This document shows, in pieces, positions 42,401 to 54,400 of a DNA stretch of 64,000 nt (position 1 is the first letter of the stretch; each line of letters opens with the position of its first letter). A program made the translations under genes and the position numbers. Source of the DNA: Nematostella vectensis (taxonomy: Eukaryota > Cnidaria > Anthozoa > Actiniaria > Edwardsiidae); contig NC_064048.1 of assembly GCF_932526225.1 (NCBI RefSeq), forward strand, positions 6,244,627-6,308,626. Direction: 5' to 3'. A model generated the notes under the pieces. It was not told where the DNA came from, did no database searches, and saw only the letters and a list, made by a program, of their open reading frames with translations.

Positions 42401-45400
42401 GGGCGTGTGCGAACAACATCTTGATAGACAGTGAGGCCTTCCTAGAATATAATAGGCACATATTAGCCTACATACACCCGGTACACGCGACGTTACCCGA
42501 TGTCAGCAAAATGCAATTCAACATAATTCAGAATATTTTAATGAGTTATGCGGTACACACCTCAATTCGGCCAAGGTCTGTAAGAATTCTTCCAAGATTG
42601 TATTTAATTGAAGCAACTAGAAAACAAGAAAACGATCTGCGTGTGAATGCTGTCATTTACTTGCGTGTGAATGCTGTCACTTACTTGCGTGTGAATGCTG
42701 TCACTTACTGGCGTGTGAATGCTGTCACTTGCGTGTGAATGCTGTCACTTACTGGCGTGTGAATGCTGTCACTTGCGTGTGAATGCTGTCACTTACTTGC
42801 GTGTGAATGCTGTCATTTACTTGCGTGTGAATGCTGTCACTTACTTGCGTGTGAATGCTGTCACTTACTGGCGTGTGAATGCTGTCACTTGCGTGTGAAT
42901 GCTGTCACTTACTTGCGTGTGAATGCTGTCACTTGTGTGTAAATGCTGTCACTTACTTGCGTGTGAATGCTGTCACTTACTTGCGTGTGAATGCTGTCAC
43001 TTACTGGCGTGTGAATGCTGTCACTTACTGGCGTGTGAATGCTGTCACTTACTGGCGTGTGAATGCTGTCACTTACTTGCGTGTGAATGCTGTCACTTGC
43101 GTGTGAATGCTGTCACTTACTTGCGTGTAAATGCTGTCACTTACTTGCGTGTGAATGCTGTCACTTACTGGCGTGTGAATGCTGTCACTTGCGTGTGAAT
43201 GCTGTCACTTACTGGCGTGTGAATGCTGTCACTTGCGTGTGAATGCTGTCACTTACTTGCGTGTGAATGCTGTCATTTACTTGCGTGTGAATGCTGTCAC
43301 TTACTTGCGTGTGAATGCTGTCACTTACTGGCGTGTGAATGCTGTCACTTGCGTGTGAATGCTGTCACTTACTTGCGTGTGAATGCTGTCACTTGTGTGT
43401 AAATGCTGTCACTTACTTGCGTGTGAATGCTGTCACTTACTTGCGTGTGAATGCTGTCACTTACTGGCGTGTGAATGCTGTCACTTACTGGCGTGTGAAT
43501 GCTGTCACTTACTGGCGTGTGAATGCTGTCACTTACTTGCGTGTGAATGCTGTCACTTGCGTGTGAATGCTGTCACTTACTTGCGTGTAAATGCTGTCAC
43601 TTACTTGCGTGTGAATGCTGTCACTTACTTGCGTGTGAATGCTGTCACTTACTTGCGTGTGAATGCTGTCACTTACTTGCGTGTGAATGCTGTCACTTAC
43701 TTGCGTGTGAATGCTGTCACTTACTGGCGTGTGAATGCTGTCACTTACTTGCGTGTGAATGCTGTCACTTACTTGCGTGTGAATGCTGTCACTTACTGGC
43801 GTGTGAATGCTGTCACTTGCGTGTGAATGCTGTCACTTACTTGCGTGTGAATGCTGTCATTTACTTGCGTGTGAATGCTGTCACTTGCGTGTGAATGCTG
43901 TCACTTACTTGCGTGTGAATGCTGTCACTCACTTGCGTGTGAATGCTGTCACTTACTTGCGTGTGAATGCTGTCACTTACTTGCGTGTGAATGCTGTCAC
44001 TTGCGTGTGAATGCTGTCACTTGCGTGTGAATGCTGTCACTTACTTGCGTGTGAATGCTGTCACTTACTTGCGTGTGAATGCTGTCACTTACTTTCGGTT
44101 TAATGCTGTCACTTACTTGCGTGTGAATGCTGTCATTTACTTGCGTGTGAATGCTGTCACTTACTTGCGTGTGAATGCTGTCACTTACTTGCGTGTGAAT
44201 GCTGTCACTTACTTGAGTGTGAATGCTGTCACTTACTTGCGTGTAAATGCTGTCACTTACTTGCGTGTGAATGCTGTCACTTACTTGCGTGTGAATGCTG
44301 TCACTTACTTGCGTGTGAATGCTGTCACTTACTTGCGTGTGAATGCTGTCATTTACTTGCGTGTGAATGCTGTCATTTATTTGCGTGTGAATACTGTCAC
44401 TTACTTGCGTGTGAATGCTGTCACTTACTTGCGTGTGAATGCTGTCACTTACTGGCGTGTGAATGCTGTCACTTGCGTGTGAATGCTGTCACTTACTTGC
44501 GTGTAAATGCTGTCACTTACTTGCGTGTGAATGCTGTCACTTACTTGCGTGTGAATGCTGTCACTTACTTGCGTGTGAATGCTGTCACTTACTTGCGTGT
44601 GAATGCTGTCATTTACTTGCGTGTGAATGCTGTCATTTACTTGCGTGTGAATGCTGTCATTTACTTGCGTGTGAATGCTGTCACTTACTTGCGTGTGAAT
44701 GCTGTCACTTACTTGCGTGTGAATGCTGTCACTTACTTGCGTGTGAATGCTGTCACTTACTTGTGTGTGAATGCTGTCACTTACTTGCGTGTGAATGCTG
44801 TCACTTACTTGTGTCACTTACTGGCGTGTGAATGCTGTCACTTGCGTGTGAATGCTGTCACTTACTTGCGTGTGAATGCTGTCACTTACTTGCGTGTAAA
44901 TGCTGTCACTTACTTGCGTGTGAATGCTGTCACTTACTTGCGTGTGAATGCTGTCACTTACTTGCGTGTGAATGCTGTCACTTGTGTGTAAATGCTGTCA
45001 CTTACTTGCGTGTGAATGCTGTCATTTACTTGCGTGTGAATGCTGTCATTTACTTGCGTGTGAATGCTGTCACTTACTTGCGTGTGAATGCTGTCACTTA
45101 CTTGCGTGTAAATGCTGTCACTTACTTGCGTGTGAATGCTGTCATTTACTTGCGTGTGAATGCTGTCACTTACTTGCGTGTGAATGCTGTCACTTACTTG
45201 AGTGTAAATGCTGTCACTTACTTGCGTGTGAATGCTGTCACTAACTTGCGTGTGAATGCTGTCACTTACTTGCGTGTGAATGCTGTCACTTACTTGCGTG
45301 TGAATGCTGTCACTTACTTGCGTGTGAATGCTGTCACTTACTTGCGTGTGAATGCTGTCACTTGTGTGTAAATGCTGTCACTTACTTGCGTGTGAATGCT

Positions 45401-48400
45401 GTCACTTACTTGCGTGTGAATGCTGTCACTTGTGTGTAAATGCTGTCACTTACTTGCGTGTGAATGCTGTCACTTACTTGCGTGTGAATGCTGTCACTTA
45501 CTTGCGTGTGAATGCTGTCACTTACTTGCGTGTGAATGCTGTCACTTACTTGTGTGTGAATGCTGTCACTTACTTGCGTGTGAATGCTGTCACTTACTTG
45601 TGTCACTTACTGGCGTGTGAATGCTGTCACTTGCGTGTGAATGCTGTCACTTACTTGCGTGTGAATGCTGTCACTTACTTGAGTGTAAATGCTGTCACTT
45701 ACTTGTGTGTGAATGCTGTCACTAACTTGCGTGTGAATGCTGTCACTTACTTGCGTGTGAATGCTGTCACTTGCGTGTGAATGCTGTCACTTACTTGCGT
45801 GTGAATGCTGTCACTTACTTGCGTGTGAATGCTGTCACTTACTTGCGTGTGAATGCTGTCACTTACTTGCGTGTGAATGCTGTCACTTGTGTGTAAATGC
45901 TGTCACTTACTTGCGTGTGAATGCTGTCATTTACTTGCGTGTGAATGCTGTCACTTACTTGCGTGTGAATGCTGTCACTTACTTGCGTGTAAATGCTGTC
46001 ACTTACTTGCGTGTGAATGCTGTCACTTACTTGCGTGTGAATGCTGTCACTTACTTGCGTGTAAATGCTGTCACTTACTTGCGTGTGAATGCTGTCACTT
46101 ACTTGCGTGTGAATGCTGTCACTTGTGTGTAAATGCTGTCACTTACTTGCGTGTGAATGCTGTCATTTACTTGCGTGTGAATGCTGTCACTTACTTGCGT
46201 GTGAATGCTGTCACTTACTTGCGTGTAAATGCTGTCACTTACTTGCGTGTAAATGCTGTCACTTACTTGCGTGTGAATGCTGTCATTTACTTGCGTGTGA
46301 ATACTGTCACTTACTTGCGTGTGAATACTGTCACTTACTTGCGTGTGAATGCTGCTACTTACTTGCGTGTGAATGCTGCCACTTACTTGCGTGTGAATGC
46401 TGCTTGGGGTCCTTTAGTCCATAGCCATTTATAGTCGATGCATTTTTAAGAATCTGAGACAAAATACTGATTGGTTACAGGAGCAATGTAGAGGGATGTC
46501 ACTCAAAACCTTCACCTCATTCTGCCACCATAAAAAAATACAGTAACAGTATGAGACAATATTATAGGGCACACTCGCTTTAGAAACCCTGATTACGCCC
46601 CTGCAAATCGTTTGGCTAGCGTTTACACCAGTTACAGTTGTCAACCCTTCCCCCCCCCCACAAAACGACCACCCCCGCCTTCACCCTCTCCTTTTTCATT
46701 CTTAGCACAATACTGAAATTACCATCTTCAGGAATCTAGGGCGTAGAGTATGCGAATAAGAAAAAAATACAGATATAAGGGAGTGGGCGAGCAAAAATTA
46801 GATACTTGCCACTTCTCACACTAAGATCTTCTTTTCTGGGTGTTTTCGACCCCATGCTCTACGCTCTAATATAGGTTAGTTGGTTAGAGTTAGAGTTCGT
46901 TAGAGTTCGTTGGTTTCCCCTGAAGAATAGAAAGCCGGTCATGATGGCTTAACGAATCCTTACCCTGATGGCATCTTCTTTTCGTCCGACCTGATCCAGG
47001 ACGATCCCAAGATTAAGATGAGCCACTGAACGACGCAAATGATCAAAACAGCATTTATTAAAGTCATTTAACAAGATGAGCAACTGAAACTAATAAATCT
47101 TTTACCATTTAATATTAGGCTTTCTCAGTCGCCCGATTTATCACAGCCGATTTACATTCATAACCATTTTACCTTCAATATATTTACTATGAAAATTTGA
47201 AGCTAACTTGTTTGTCTTAGTAGCATTTAAGGAGCTATGTCAGAATTTCAAAGGAAATAGAGGGAAAAATGTTCAGTACTAATATTCGACCCTTTCAGTG
47301 TTTCCTTTATTTTCAAAAGCACAGCTTACAGCCAGATTCGCTGTCTCGTTTTGGAATAGCGCGTAGTTAGACACAAGCTTTGGGAGCGGTTTGTTTGGTT
47401 TGATTGACTAAGCGCTATTCCCAAACAAAGAAAGGAATTTTGAATTCTGGGAGGTCGGCCAATAACGAATTGGCTGTACGCTATGTTTTCGAAAACATAA
47501 TCTTTGACTTACCAAGTTCAATCGTTCAAAATGCCAAATTGATCGAAGATACGCCGTTGCAAATGGATATTTTTCTTCTAAATCTACAGCTGCTACAATG
47601 ACAAAATGGCGAGTTTCAGATCCCACAAACCTGCTAACCGAGGACGGAACGTTATGGCATTCTCGTAACTCTGGATCGCATCTTTGTAGCGCTTCTGACC
47701 GGCGAGTAGGATACCTCTACGAAAAAAAAAATAGAAAACGTTAAACACCGTTGGGACCCAATAAATCCCCCTTGGCGGTCCCAGGCCTTCTCAGGCTGAC
47801 TTAGACGGCGCGATTTAGTCGTACGCGACTTGGAATGCCCGCAACACCTCTACAACTCGAGCCGTAGAGTGTAAATCTGCCAACGATTCCGCAACGATGT
47901 TCGACTGCCAAAGTCGTAGTGTGTAACTCAGAGGGCTAAGACATGTCGTAGGCAGGTCGCATACGTCTTAATGCTGCTTTATCAAGGCCGATTTAGACGC
48001 TACTTTTATTGCCTACAACCATCGCATGCGACACGCTCGCGTCAGCATACAACTTATGTCGCAAAGTCCAAATCAGCTCTACAACTCCACTACGACACGA
48101 GCTTACGAATTATGTTTCAAAACTCTACGAAATTGTGGCCATATTTGGTAAAATGACGGAAGCATTGAGGAGAATCTACCTTTCAGGGGGAGAGACGGGG
48201 GGCGATTCTTTTGGTTTGTAAATATGGCGGAAATCCATACGAAGATATAGTCAGCAATCGCGTGGATATTTGGCCAAACGTAGCTCCACTAAGATTGAAC
48301 AATATGACCCATTCTGTCAGTCATTCCTTCTCTCGGACCCTTTTTCGTCTTTTTTCATTTGTTTACGGCGTAAAATTACAGCAGCAAGTGCTGCAGCTGC

Positions 48401-51400
48401 AACAGTGCAACGGTCCGCCATGTTTTTTGTTGTTGGTCCCAGTCCTCGACGAGTAAAAAGCGCAAAAAGTCGTACGCGATTTTCTTGAGACGTGAGCGGA
48501 AAGTCGTGTCTAAATCCGAGCTAAGTCATGTCGCATGCGATGCTTGTAGGCAGAAATCGTAGCGTCTAAATCGGCCTTTAAGGTTGGTTCTCACTTGGAC
48601 GTTAGCGCAAGCGCAACTCACGCAATTTTCCGATTCTCACTAGAACGCAAGCGAAGCGCAAGAGAACGCAACTGCTTAATTTTCTTGCGCTTGTGTTTGA
48701 CCGATTCTCACTTGTGTTGCGCTTCCGTTTGCGCTTACGTGATTTGGAAGAACGCCTGAAAACATGACCCAACAATCCTCTGGAAGCAACAAAGTGGCTT
48801 TAAACAAACACTGGAAAACCCAGGATGATTTACTATACTTCGCCCCACTTTGCCTTAGGAAACATCAGATTCTTAAATCACAGATAAACAAATGCATACA
48901 ATGCTCTGTTATGGAAGTATCCAGTATTTTTAAAAAAGCGACTTACAGATTATAGTGTGTGTCCGCCATGTTTGACCTGTATGTTAGAGCCTTGCGGTAC
49001 GCCATCTCCGCCTCATTGGTCCTACCTTGGTTGCCCAATACGTTACCAAGGTTACCCCAAGCTGAAACATTATACCCATATAAACGACGAATAATAAAAT
49101 TATAATAAATGCCAACAGAATTTTGAGGAAGTTTCATCAATAACCATTAAAAATCTTTTAAAACCCAATACAGCGCCACGCATGTAGGATCAACAAACTT
49201 TAAGCGAGCCTTGCCGTGCGACGCACGCTACCATGGCCACGTTGACGGTTTTGTGAAGTATGCCAATAAAGATACGAGAAATGTTTTGTCTGGTACGACG
49301 CGCGCTACCGTGGCCACCTTGACGGTTTAGTGAAGTAAGCCATTTAGGATGCGAGAAATGTTTTGTCTGGTACGACGCGCGCTAACTTTTTTGATTCACG
49401 CATGCTGATTGGCTAATTTTTGTGATTCACGCATGGTAATTGGCTAACTTTCGTGATTAATGCATGCTGATAGGCTAACTTTGATGATTCACGCATGCTG
49501 ATTGGCTAACTTTTGTGATTCTTGCATGCTGATTGTCTTACTTTTGTGATTCTCGCTTGCTGATTGGCTAACTTTTGTGATTCACGCATGCTGATTGGCT
49601 AACCTTCTTAAAATGTTGTCTTGGTGGCCACGGTGGCGCGCGTCGCACTATAAAATGGTATCTTAATTCATATGATCGAGTAACAAGTGAGAGTACTCAC
49701 CTTTGGCCGGGTTCACATCAATGCCTGACCTGGATCACAACAACGTCAAGGTGAGTACTATGAGGATCAGATTATAATGGTATAAGGGGTGACTGAACGT
49801 CAGACCTTAAAACAGCAACAATTAAAACAGTACTCTGGCAGATGCGCCTCGTGCGACTCTGCCATCGTACTCTCTAAACCACCCGCGTGCTTCTAGAACT
49901 CGATAATACGCACACTATGGCCCCATCCACACATTTCCGGAAATTTGTGAAACGCATTTTTTTTACGAATCTGGCCATCGTCCACACGTATCCAGCGCAA
50001 TTTCCGGATTTTTTTTCAAAACGCTCTCCAGCATATTATTTTTTTTATCCGATAAGAATACATGTGGGCGGTCGTATCCGGAAAATTTTGAATACGCTTA
50101 CATCAATTTGTTGGATACGACCGCAAATTACACTGGATACGTGTGGAAAAGAGCCCGATTCGTTTAAAAAAAAAATTGCGTTTTCACAAATATCCGGAGA
50201 GTGTGAACGGCTGAAAACGATTTGAATACGCTGCCTGTGGACGCGGAAAATTTCGCATCCGCAAAAAAATCTTTGCCGGAAAAAAAAATCCGGATACGTG
50301 GGGATATCCCTTTGCAACCAGTTGCTGGAGTTTTAGCCTCGTCCCTAGGCGTGGTCACCTTTATACCTCCGAAGAGCGCTGCCTGGGCACGAGGCTACTG
50401 GGGTATTATTAGCATGCGTAGTAAGCGCAAAGGGCTTGGGAAGATCAGGGATAGACCACTCGCACATGGAGAGGATGGAGCACACTTAGCTTGCGCGCCT
50501 CGTCTCCATCTATCTTTACCCAGCCCTTTGGACTTGTTGCAGGCTGATGTCATAAGGATGTTACACAAATAGAACGGGAAAGAAAACAATATAAAATCTG
50601 ATATATTCCAGCCGTCACAACCTGAATATAGCAAGTTTCATGGTCTAGAGCGTGGACGGGGAGGTGTGTGTGCTGTAAACCAGACTACCATTGTAAGTTA
50701 TGGAAGAAATAATCGTCTAAGCTTGTGTTTGCGTTTTTAGAGAACTATAGAAATGAGTTTTTAAAATGTTCATATCGAAATTAGTTTCGAATTGAGGGCT
50801 AAGCAAAAACGCACTAAGCATAAACGCCCTCTTTTCCGGCGCTGTTGCATAAAGGCCTGGCTAAACTAGGAGACATGTATCGTGTAGCATGTATCGTGCA
50901 ACATGTGGCCTAGTTTAACCACCTCAAAAATCATTGTAGCGCACGCCAAACCCTGTAGCAGCGACAAAGACGTTTCTCGAATAGTTGATGAAACATTTTT
51001 ATGTCGCGACCTACAAAATTTGTTGCGCATACATGTTTCTGGTGGTGGCTAAACTAACTAGGTAACATTAAGGAGACATGTCGCACGCTACACGTCGCCT
51101 AGTTTAGCAAGCCTTGAGGTTCCAACTGGCCGATGTTGGCGCTGTTTTCATGGGGCTCCACCTACCTGTAAAGTGCTTCCTCGTTCTTCCAGTCCAAATT
51201 CCTCTGCATTGTCTTCGCGGCAAACAGCACCACCACCACACCTACCACCACTAATACCACCCTCCTACCACTATTGCTAAACCTAGACCACATCCCTCCC
51301 ACACCTACGCCAACCATGATGCAAAACCCTACACTCGGTATGTACAGCACGCGTTCCGCGACCACGAACCCGACGTAGAAAAACACATTACTGGCTGGCA

Positions 51401-54400
51401 CAAACGGTAGAACAATAATCGCTAGCGAAGTCACGATGACCGGGAAACAGAACAAAGGTCGTTCCTCTGCTGTTTCGTCTACTACTGTTCTTTTGTCGCT
51501 TCTTCGGTGATCTTTGTGTCGTGAGACGGAGCGCTTTTTAAGGTGTCCATTGATGTTATTTCTACTCGCTGTAGCTTTACTCGTGATAGAACCATTTTTG
51601 CACGAATTAAAGTTATTATCCTTTCCATTCTCTTCGGGCTGTGAGGCATCTTCAAATATTGTTCTTCTTAAGGAATACAAACCCAATGATATAAAACACA
51701 CATAGAAAGTCACTGTGAGAACATTTCTCACATCTAGAACATTCTCAATTAGTGGAATGGCTTCCATTGACCAATCAAAGCTCAGAGTCCTTGGGTATAG
51801 AAGAAGCAGAAAGTTAAATGCAGGGAGATACAGAAACGTTAACGTTCTTGTGAGAAAACTTTCCGAACTAGAAGCAGGGTTGTCAGAAGGCGAAAATTCC
51901 GGAGGGGAATTCCCCATCAGGAACATGCGCAGAACGATAAGGCAAATTGCTGTTACCGCGAGGGACAGGAGCCGGGTAGCCATCCCACGGTGGAGAGCCT
52001 GGGGAAAGGAAGTGACGTCAATGATGGACAAGTAAGAATAAAGAATTGAGAACACAAGTTATTTACAAAAAAAACGTGGATCTATGAAACTTTTCATGAA
52101 GTTTTATTTGATATAAGATACTGGTTTTCTAATGGAAAGACACCGAATGACATAGTCATAGCAAAAATAAAACATATTGGAGCCTTCTTAATAAAAGTAC
52201 GATTAAAATATTTCACACCTTGTTAACAGAGCTCCGTAGAGTTTTCACATTCAACTTGCTGACGTAGACCACTTCATGCACCGCGCAAACTCCAAGTACC
52301 GTTACACCCTGCTCCTTGCAGAGCATGCTCAGAGCAGCCAGAACAAGGCTTCCCAGCAGCCACCGTAGGCGTGTGTGTCGAGAGCCGACTGTGAGGGGGT
52401 GGGCACAGGACTTGATGTAACAGAGAAAGGAGGCGATCAAGAAAAGGCACGCCCCTACATCTGCGCGTCCCACGACGCCTGCAACTGCCTCTGTGGGTTG
52501 GAAAAGCAAAGGTCAGAATTCACTAAGTAAGGATACTTCCGAGATCCAACTTGCTTGACGATGTTGTTTGGTTTTGTTTGAATACAACTATTTCAAAAAA
52601 GTTTGTCAGTGCGAAAGGCGAATGGCAATTGCCAATGGCAGTTCTATGATTTAAAGGTGTTTATGGGTAGCAATTATTTTTTAAAATAAAGGTGATAAAT
52701 TAACTCAAGCGATGTCAGAATCACATATTAATTATATTAAATGGATTATCCTATGTTTTATCGTAGAACTGCCATTTGACAATGGCCATTTGTCACTTGC
52801 ACTGAGAACGTTTTATGAAATAGGTGTATTCAACTCTCATCATTTCAAAAATAGAACTTCCCATATATTATTTGATGTCTCGCTGTGTCTCGCTAGTCAG
52901 AAGTAGCAAACTCCTTGTGGGTGTGATTGTTCAAGATACTGCAGTCCTTACGATATTTAAGATTTGGAAAGCTTTGAAAAGCCCAAATCATTCAAATAAA
53001 AAGCAAAGTTCTTCAATTTCTTTAAATACATTGTAACTATGAGATATCCCCCAAGGCCTACATTCACTCTATGGCATAGTGAGAAAGGAGATCTCTGAGA
53101 AAGATCTGACTTTTATACCTGTTCCTCCTTATATGGTATCATCACTAAAAGTGAATGTTAAGATTGCAAACAGTGTTGGGCAGTTAAAATGCATGTAAAA
53201 ATAAATTATAATAATCATAATTTAACATGAAACAACCTTTTACTTGCCTGTGTGAATAGGATGGGTGGCAAACAGCAATCCACCCACCACACCCACAACA
53301 TGTGAGTCTACCAGGTTGTAGCTCAGCACAACGGTGAGCCAGCACACCATCCCATGCAGTAGCACATTGACGAGGTGGTACCCCCCCGGATTGAGCTCCC
53401 CAATGGCATAGTTAAGCCTAAAGGATGCTACACATATTGGCCTGTATGACTTGTGGCTACCACTATGTGTCAGAGGGGTCCCCCAGAAGTCATTAAAGAG
53501 AAGGTTGATCCAGGGAGTAGTGGGTAGAAGATCAGCATTCTTTAGGATTGCACGGCTAGGAAAATGAAGAGAACATTAAATCAATTTCACTACATCTGGA
53601 ATGCTGGATTCCAAGAGGGTAGATGGTGATGTGTGCACTCTAAGGTGTCATATGGGAAAAGAATAGTTTTTGATGACCCTTTAATAAAAGATCCCTAAGC
53701 AATTGTGAACTGCTGTTCATAATTTATAAGAAAAAAAAGGAAAAGAAAAATGTCACAAAAAATATATATCATTTTTACCACCTGTTAGTAGTACAGTAAA
53801 TGGTATTTCTTTATAATTTTTACATTGCTTGTTTTCGGTGAAGGACTGTTTTGTCTTTGTCATTGTTCACACTGTGGAAAAGCCAGGAGCAAACAATCCA
53901 TGAACTTGAATAATCAGAATTTAATTTGATAATAGTTTTAACTTTTATCAAATGAAATATATTATATTCTTTAAAGAATATAGATCATAGCTGTCAACCC
54001 CAACCCGACAGGAATCTTGTGAAATCGGGTGAAATGCAGTAAATGTGTGAAGCAAACCCAAGAGAGCCAATGCAATGTATGAACATTCTCACAAAAATTA
54101 GGCTTGTGATGAGGTCCAAAATTTTGTGACACCTGCCAAATGAGGGTGAGTTGACAGCTATGATAGATATAAATTATTTTTAATTTTCTTATCTACATAA
54201 ATCTTTAATGCTTTAAAACTAATGACTTTTCACTTAATATGATGCTTTTAGAGCATCTTAGTATAGTCATAACTATTTATATGAAACTCACGGCCAGCTG
54301 ACACAAATAGATTATTTCTCAAGTGAAGTGTACAATAAAATTGGCTTTCAAGTTAGAGAAAAACCTCTACCTCTAACATTTTATGGGTGGTGACATTTTT

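Noticed and set aside
42640..46400. CRISPR array
   Set aside because: Contiguous minisatellite without unique spacers, in a eukaryotic gene intron.
42640..46434. Long open frames on both strands (VNAVTYLR, LACECCHL, DSIHTQVS repeats) as a repetitive protein gene
   Set aside because: They follow mechanically from a stop-poor 24-bp period. The array is an intron of TMTC2 bounded by in-phase exons, and frames shift wherever 20-bp units occur.
47971..48488. Transposase-like ORFs inside the 590-bp foldback
   Set aside because: Short frames (<85 aa) with no recognisable catalytic motif; best seen as a non-autonomous element.
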